This document shows, in pieces, positions 60,525-64,000 of a stretch of DNA of 64,000 bases. A program made the translations under genes and the position numbers. The DNA is from JANXQZ01 sp038225555 (GTDB lineage Bacteria; Acidobacteriota; Terriglobia; Bryobacterales; Bryobacteraceae), in contig JBBRRB010000032.1 in the NCBI GenBank assembly GCA_038225555.1, forward strand, positions 1 through 64,000. The letters are read 5' to 3'. Numbering within the stretch: position 1 is the first letter of the stretch; every line of letters starts with the position of its first letter. The notes under the pieces are model-generated. The model saw only the letters and a list, made by a program, of their open reading frames with translations. It did no database searches and had not been told where the DNA came from.

Positions 60525-60785
60525 TGTCTATTGAGGATATCACCGCATCTTGCCGCCGATGTGAAGATCAGTACTTCCAATCTGGAATTGCGGTAGGCGC
60601 TGCTACGACCTCAGGTCGGGAAAACACGGCACCGGGGAGTCCGAGGTTGGCCCTCAACGGCGTTGGGGTAAGTCATTGGCGGTCGGCCTCAATCCGTGTC
60701 ATCAGCTTTCGTGGACCACAGGCCCATGGTTACAGGATGATATCCAGTGCGGCGGTGACCTCCGCTGAGGTTCTTACCAAATAAA
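60525..60785. other. Intergenic region upstream of the TIGR04255 cassette
   Basis: 261 bases. An open plus-strand frame (60455-60784) is not protein-like. It must hold the cassette promoter on the minus strand, but I see no clear boxes. Confidence 0.35.
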
Positions 60786-61703
60786 CTAGCTGCCTGACCT
60801 GATAGGGGTGAGGGTAAAACAGAGAAGAAACATGATCAAAGCCACCCAACCAAGCCTCGTCCGGGCGGCCCCGAGGGGAAGATCGTCGAAAATAGTGGGG
60901 TGGCGCAGCGCGAACACCGCCAGAAGAACCGCCCAAACCAGCCAACTCCAGGAGTAAAAGATGCCCAGGGGAACCAGTGCCGCGACGAACACGCGCGACA
61001 AAAATTTATGCTGCTTCCCAAAAAAAGAGTACAGAATATGGCCGCCGTCCAGTTGACCGATCGGCAGCAAATTTAAGGCAGTAGCCAGAATTCCCACCCA
61101 AGCCGCGCGAGCGATCGGGTGCAAACTGATATCCGCAACGGGCACCCCTGGGAATAAAACGGATTCCAGGAGTCTCAGCAGCAGCGGGGTCCCGAAGACG
61201 AAATCTCCATGCACGGCAATTCCTGGCTGAACTCTCGAAAAACTGAGTCCGATCAGCAGGGCCGGAACTAAAAAAACGAAACCGGCGATCGGTCCGCCGA
61301 TTCCGACATCAAACAGCGCCCGTCGTGTATAGATCGGTGACCGGATCCGGATGAACGCCCCCAAGGTGCCGATGAGAGTGGGGGCTGGCAGGAAATACGG
61401 CAGAGACGCATCAATGCCGTATCGCACGCAAGTGACGTAATGCCCCATTTCATGCGCGAGCAGAATTGTGAGGAGGGTTAAAGAAAACGGCAGGCCCTCC
61501 AGCAGAATTTCAGGATGGCTCCACAAATTGGCGATAATCGCAAAGTCCTGCTCCAGATCCACTGGACGGTTGGCCTGGAAGGTTCTCGCCAATCCGGCAC
61601 CTACCACCGTCGTCGTGAACAGCGTAGTCAGGAAAAGAACAACGTGCAACGTGACCCGTTCACGACGAACGATCGTCAGGGGAAATCCGACCGATGGAAC
61701 CAC
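60786..61703 (-). CDS. Site-2 protease family zinc metallopeptidase (M50)
   Basis: 305 residues from GTG 61703 with about seven membrane helices. The zinc site HEMGH is at 84-88, and NLLPIGQLDGGHIL (third ligand Asp) is near 215-228. Such intramembrane proteases cleave anti-sigma factors or other membrane proteins; the ECF anti-sigma protein at 4.9 kb is a conceivable but unproven target. It lies three bases after the HU gene and is probably transcribed with it. Confidence 0.92.
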   Translation of the reverse strand: MVPSVGFPLTIVRRERVTLHVVLFLTTLFTTTVVGAGLARTFQANRPVDLEQDFAIIANLWSHPEILLEGLPFSLTLLTILLAHEMGHYVTCVRYGIDASLPYFLPAPTLIGTLGAFIRIRSPIYTRRALFDVGIGGPIAGFVFLVPALLIGLSFSRVQPGIAVHGDFVFGTPLLLRLLESVLFPGVPVADISLHPIARAAWVGILATALNLLPIGQLDGGHILYSFFGKQHKFLSRVFVAALVPLGIFYSWSWLVWAVLLAVFALRHPTIFDDLPLGAARTRLGWVALIMFLLCFTLTPIRSGS

Positions 61704-61706
61704 AAT

Positions 61707-61976
61707 CTACTGCAAAGTTTGCAGTTCCTTGCCGGGCTTGAACCGAACCGCCTTGCCAGGGGGGATGGCTACTTCGGCACCCGTGCGAGGGTTCCGGCCT
61801 ATGCCCGTTTTGCGTGGCCGAACGTTGAAAATTCCAAACCCGCGCAGCTCGATACGCTCGCCATGAGCGAGTGCGCGCTTCATGCTCTCAAAAACCGTTT
61901 CCACTGCCATCTCGGCTTTCGTCTTAGTGATCCCGGTCTTGTTAACTACTTCATTGATAATATCTAACTTGATCAA
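61707..61976 (-). CDS. HU/IHF family DNA-binding protein
   Basis: 89 residues from TTG 61976, preceded by a G-rich ribosome-binding site; the frame runs further upstream to 62060 but overlaps its own promoter. Core: LIKLDIINEVVNKTGITKTK, AHGERIELRGFGIFNVR, RNPRTG and the arm IPPGKAVRFKPGKEL. It binds and bends DNA. Confidence 0.92.
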   Translation of the reverse strand: MIKLDIINEVVNKTGITKTKAEMAVETVFESMKRALAHGERIELRGFGIFNVRPRKTGIGRNPRTGAEVAIPPGKAVRFKPGKELQTLQ

Positions 61977-62031
61977 GATTCCCCCCGATTCCCCGGGCCC
62001 ACTGACAAGTATCCTAAGGTGAGCAAACTCC

Positions 62032-62060
62032 ATGATAGGATTGAGTTTACCTCTTGTCAA
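62032..62060 (-). promoter_or_regulatory. Sigma-70-type promoter of the HU gene
   Basis: TTGACA (62060-62055, perfect) and TATCAT (62037-62032, five of six) with a 17-base spacer on the minus strand. The leader to the TTG start is about 50 bases. It overlaps the upstream region of the divergent flavin reductase. Confidence 0.7.
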
Positions 62061-62083
62061 GAGCCGAAGGTGCTGCTTCGTTC

Positions 62084-62563
62084 ATGTCCGCCCCGCTCGA
62101 TCCCGACGCTTTTCGCGACGCGTGCGCTCAGTTTGCTACCGGTGTAGCCATTGCCACGGTAGCTGCCCCGGACGGATCTCCACATGGATTAACTGTTAAC
62201 TCTTTCACTTCCGTCTCGTTGCAGCCGCCTTTAATTCTGGTCTGCATTGACTATGGATGCAGCATTCTCTCTTATTTTCAAATCAATTCTCATTTTGCGA
62301 TAAATATCTTGAATGACGCTCAGCGTGATTTGTCCGTGCGATTCGCGATGCAGCCGGAAGGCCGATTTGATGGCGTGGAGTGGAACTCCGGCATATCCGG
62401 TACACCTTTAATCGCCGATTGCCTCGCGCAATTTGAATGTGCGGTAGACAAAATGATTAGTGCGGGCGACCATACCGTGCTTATCGGACGCGTTTTGAAA
62501 GTATTATCCGATTCTGGTCAACCACTACTTTATTTCAATCGAGCGTATAGAAAACTCCTTTAG
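62084..62563 (+). CDS. Flavin reductase-like, FMN-binding split-barrel protein
   Basis: 159 residues from ATG 62084. Family start DAFRDACAQFATGVAIATV, then GLTVNSFTSVSLQPPLILVC (FMN site) and HTVLIGRVLKV near the end. Likely reduces FMN or FAD with NAD(P)H for a partner oxygenase, which is not nearby. Divergent from HU by about 107 bases. Confidence 0.9.
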   Translation: MSAPLDPDAFRDACAQFATGVAIATVAAPDGSPHGLTVNSFTSVSLQPPLILVCIDYGCSILSYFQINSHFAINILNDAQRDLSVRFAMQPEGRFDGVEWNSGISGTPLIADCLAQFECAVDKMISAGDHTVLIGRVLKVLSDSGQPLLYFNRAYRKLL

Positions 62564-62660
62564 TTTGCTTTAGTTTCGGTCGCCCCAATCCAAGCACAAG
62601 CATAACCGCTTTGATTGGCGCATCCCATCGCCTGGACATGAACGTGCTTTAAGGTGTTTT

Positions 62661-63110
62661 ATGTTAGCCGCCCCGATGCCCGGGAAAGTCATGCAACTTC
62701 TCCTGGTAGAAGATAATCCCGGGGATGTTTGGCTGACCAAGGAAGCTTTCAAGTCGGGTCAGGTTCCGGTGAATTTGAATGTCGCAGTCGACGGCGTGGA
62801 AGCGATCGATTTCCTTCGCCAGCTCGGCAAGTTTCAGGATGCGCCCCGTCCAGACCTGATCTTATTGGATCTCAACCTCCCTCGTAAGAACGGTCGCGAG
62901 GTGCTGGCGGAAATCAAAGCCGATCCCGACCTCCATCGCATTCCGGTAGTGGTGATGACGACTTCGAAGGCTCCTCAAGATGTGGAGTACGCTTACGACC
63001 TGAATGCGAACTGCTACATCGCCAAGCCGCTTCAATTGGACGATTTCATGTGCGTTGTGCAGTCGATCGAAGATTTCTGGCTGACCCGAGCCACCCTACC
63101 CGCCAAGTAG
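62661..63110 (+). CDS. CheY-like response regulator (Rcp1 type)
   Basis: 149 residues, one receiver domain and no output. Acidic pair Glu17-Asp18 (VEDNPGD), phosphoacceptor Asp70 (LILLDLNLP), Thr100 and Lys122 (AKPL). Single-domain regulators of this type serve phytochrome or hybrid kinases; a link to either kinase in the window is only possible. Overlaps the convergent gene by 15 bases. Confidence 0.92.
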   Translation: MLAAPMPGKVMQLLLVEDNPGDVWLTKEAFKSGQVPVNLNVAVDGVEAIDFLRQLGKFQDAPRPDLILLDLNLPRKNGREVLAEIKADPDLHRIPVVVMTTSKAPQDVEYAYDLNANCYIAKPLQLDDFMCVVQSIEDFWLTRATLPAK

Positions 63111-63689
63111 ACGGGGACCGGGTTCCACTTCGACCAAGGCCTGCTGCAGCTTTTCGGCAAAGTTATCGCCCGATTCGGTCCAGAGCTGCCGCTTCTGCGC
63201 GCGGAGTGAATCGTCCAGGTCGTGGACCAGCTTCAACAGGCTTTTAACATTCGATTGAGTCATGTGCGCGTTGTTCGGGAGTTCAGGCTGAGGAAGAAAG
63301 TGAGTATCGATGCCAAACTCAATACGCAGGTTCTCGCCCAAATCCTTCTCGAATTCGGGACCAAGGCAGCACAAAGCCACTCGCGCGGGACGAACTTCCC
63401 AGTCCGCCTGGTACTGCCATAAATCCCAGCTTGCTTCCAGGCGATAACAACAATCAGGATTGGCAAAATCTTTGGCGGCCGTCAGGACCAGGTCGACATC
63501 GGTTGGATTGGGGACCGGAAGCTCTAGAATCGCCGGCTCAGCGTAGCTCACCGGAATGATCCGGAAGGTGGACTCCGCTTTGGCCAGTCGCGAGTAGGGG
63601 AACAGTCTGAGGAGAGTTTCATAGTGGCGAAACATATTCCCGCCCGTAAAGGACTGCAGCCAGTAAGAGAGATAGAGTTGGTCGGCCAT
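63096..63689 (-). CDS. Conserved protein of unknown function
   Basis: 197 residues, starting MADQLYLSYWLQSFTG, then a mixed alpha/beta body with EFGIDTHFLPQPE and NVKSLLKLVHDLDDSLRAQK near the end. No known domain is recognised. No signal peptide or membrane segment. Divergent from the MFS gene, 39 bases away. Confidence 0.65.
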   Translation of the reverse strand: MADQLYLSYWLQSFTGGNMFRHYETLLRLFPYSRLAKAESTFRIIPVSYAEPAILELPVPNPTDVDLVLTAAKDFANPDCCYRLEASWDLWQYQADWEVRPARVALCCLGPEFEKDLGENLRIEFGIDTHFLPQPELPNNAHMTQSNVKSLLKLVHDLDDSLRAQKRQLWTESGDNFAEKLQQALVEVEPGPRLLGG

Positions 63690-63728
63690 GGATTGTAATA
63701 GTCGGACTCTGTTACCATCGTACTGCTG

Positions 63729-64000
63729 TTGCAGAGATCGCCGCTCCTCCCCATTTTCTTAATCGTTTGCGTTGACGTCCTCGGCCTGACGATCATTCTC
63801 CCCTTGCTCCCGTTTTACGCGGAGAAGTTTGGAGCTAGCCCCGCTACAGTAGGGCTGCTCGTTTCCACCTATGCTGCCTGCCAGCTAATCGGCGGGCCGC
63901 TGCTGGGGCGGTTGTCGGATCGGCTGGGCCGAAAGCCGATGCTCCTGTTGAGTCAGGCGGGCACTTTCATCGGCTTCCTGATACTGGCCTATGCGAACGT
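63729..64000 (+). CDS. MFS transporter, N-terminal part (partial)
   Basis: About 90 residues, open to the window end; TTG 63729 is the likeliest start as no ATG or GTG is present in frame upstream of it. First helix FLIVCVDVLGLTIILPLLPF, second helix VGLLVSTYAACQLIGGPLLG and motif A GRLSDRLGRKPMLL, as in TetA/Bcr-type drug exporters. Substrate unknown. Confidence 0.85.
   Translation, partial: MQRSPLLPIFLIVCVDVLGLTIILPLLPFYAEKFGASPATVGLLVSTYAACQLIGGPLLGRLSDRLGRKPMLLLSQAGTFIGFLILAYAN

Noticed and set aside
60455..60784. 109-residue plus-strand frame upstream of the TIGR04255 cassette
   Set aside because: Starts antisense inside the TIGR04255 gene and shows no protein-like features.
1..64000. 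CRISPR arrays, rRNA and tRNA genes
   Set aside because: No regularly spaced repeats, no rRNA-like blocks and no convincing tRNA T-arm plus acceptor pairing were found by reading.

Overview
This 64 kb window reads as a chromosomal segment of an Acidobacteriota bacterium, most likely Bryobacteraceae (Candidatus Solibacter-like). The assignment is inferred from content: a serine hydrolase carrying the C-terminal domain typical of Solibacter secreted proteins (TIGR03437 type), a TolB-propeller/amidohydrolase fusion, an ECF sigma factor beside a TPR-CHAT protein, very large hybrid histidine kinases, many secreted or lipoprotein products of unknown function, and frequent GTG/TTG starts. No rRNA, tRNA or CRISPR array was recognised.

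Layout. 1-2.2 kb: arsenic operon (arsR 3' end, arsM, MIP channel, thioredoxin-type arsC). 2.2-9.1 kb: a secreted PQQ-type propeller, a frameshifted small secreted protein, an ECF sigma/zinc anti-sigma pair, an IPT/TIG-like secreted protein and a TPR-CHAT caspase-like protein. 9.2-20.7 kb: secreted and metabolic genes (DUF4412-like protein, esterase, Fic protein, serine hydrolase, TolB-amidohydrolase, a TIR/deoxyribosyltransferase-like TPR protein, a zinc alcohol dehydrogenase). 20.7-28.4 kb: gltBD with a divergent LysR regulator, then an SDR. 28.4-34.3 kb: a 1937-residue hybrid kinase.

34.3-38.7 kb is a genomic graveyard. It holds a truncated TIR-WD40 gene, a tyrosine recombinase broken into several frames, a frameshifted caspase-domain gene, an IS1380-like transposase start, the 5' ribozyme part of a group II intron, and the C-terminal part of a plasmid replication initiator. 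It looks like the scar of an integrated plasmid or island with conflict-type genes. 38.7-48.8 kb is ordinary chromosome: zinc-ribbon coiled-coil protein, TRAP transporter, thioredoxin-fold selenoprotein, 3-methyladenine glycosylase, cupin, membrane protein, RecX, DUF72 and an ABC exporter. 48.8-53.7 kb has a second hybrid kinase and a sugar-nucleotide epimerase whose convergent 3' ends have been duplicated, with a foreign M23/lipoprotein fragment between the copies. 53.7-64 kb: sugar isomerase, hydrolases, DUF4097 lipoprotein, CBM9 and MBL proteins, a three-gene TIGR04255 cassette, a site-2 protease, HU, a flavin reductase, a response regulator and the start of an MFS transporter.

The strongest non-obvious result is the selenoprotein at 42416-43468. 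An in-frame TGA lies in a U-x-x-C motif, at the place where I recall a Cys in related proteins, and it is followed at once by a near-perfect two-part stem-loop of the bacterial SECIS type. Other leads are the TIGR04255 cassette (58827-60524), the TIR-like TPR protein (18445-19782), the conflict-gene graveyard and the duplicated convergent gene ends.
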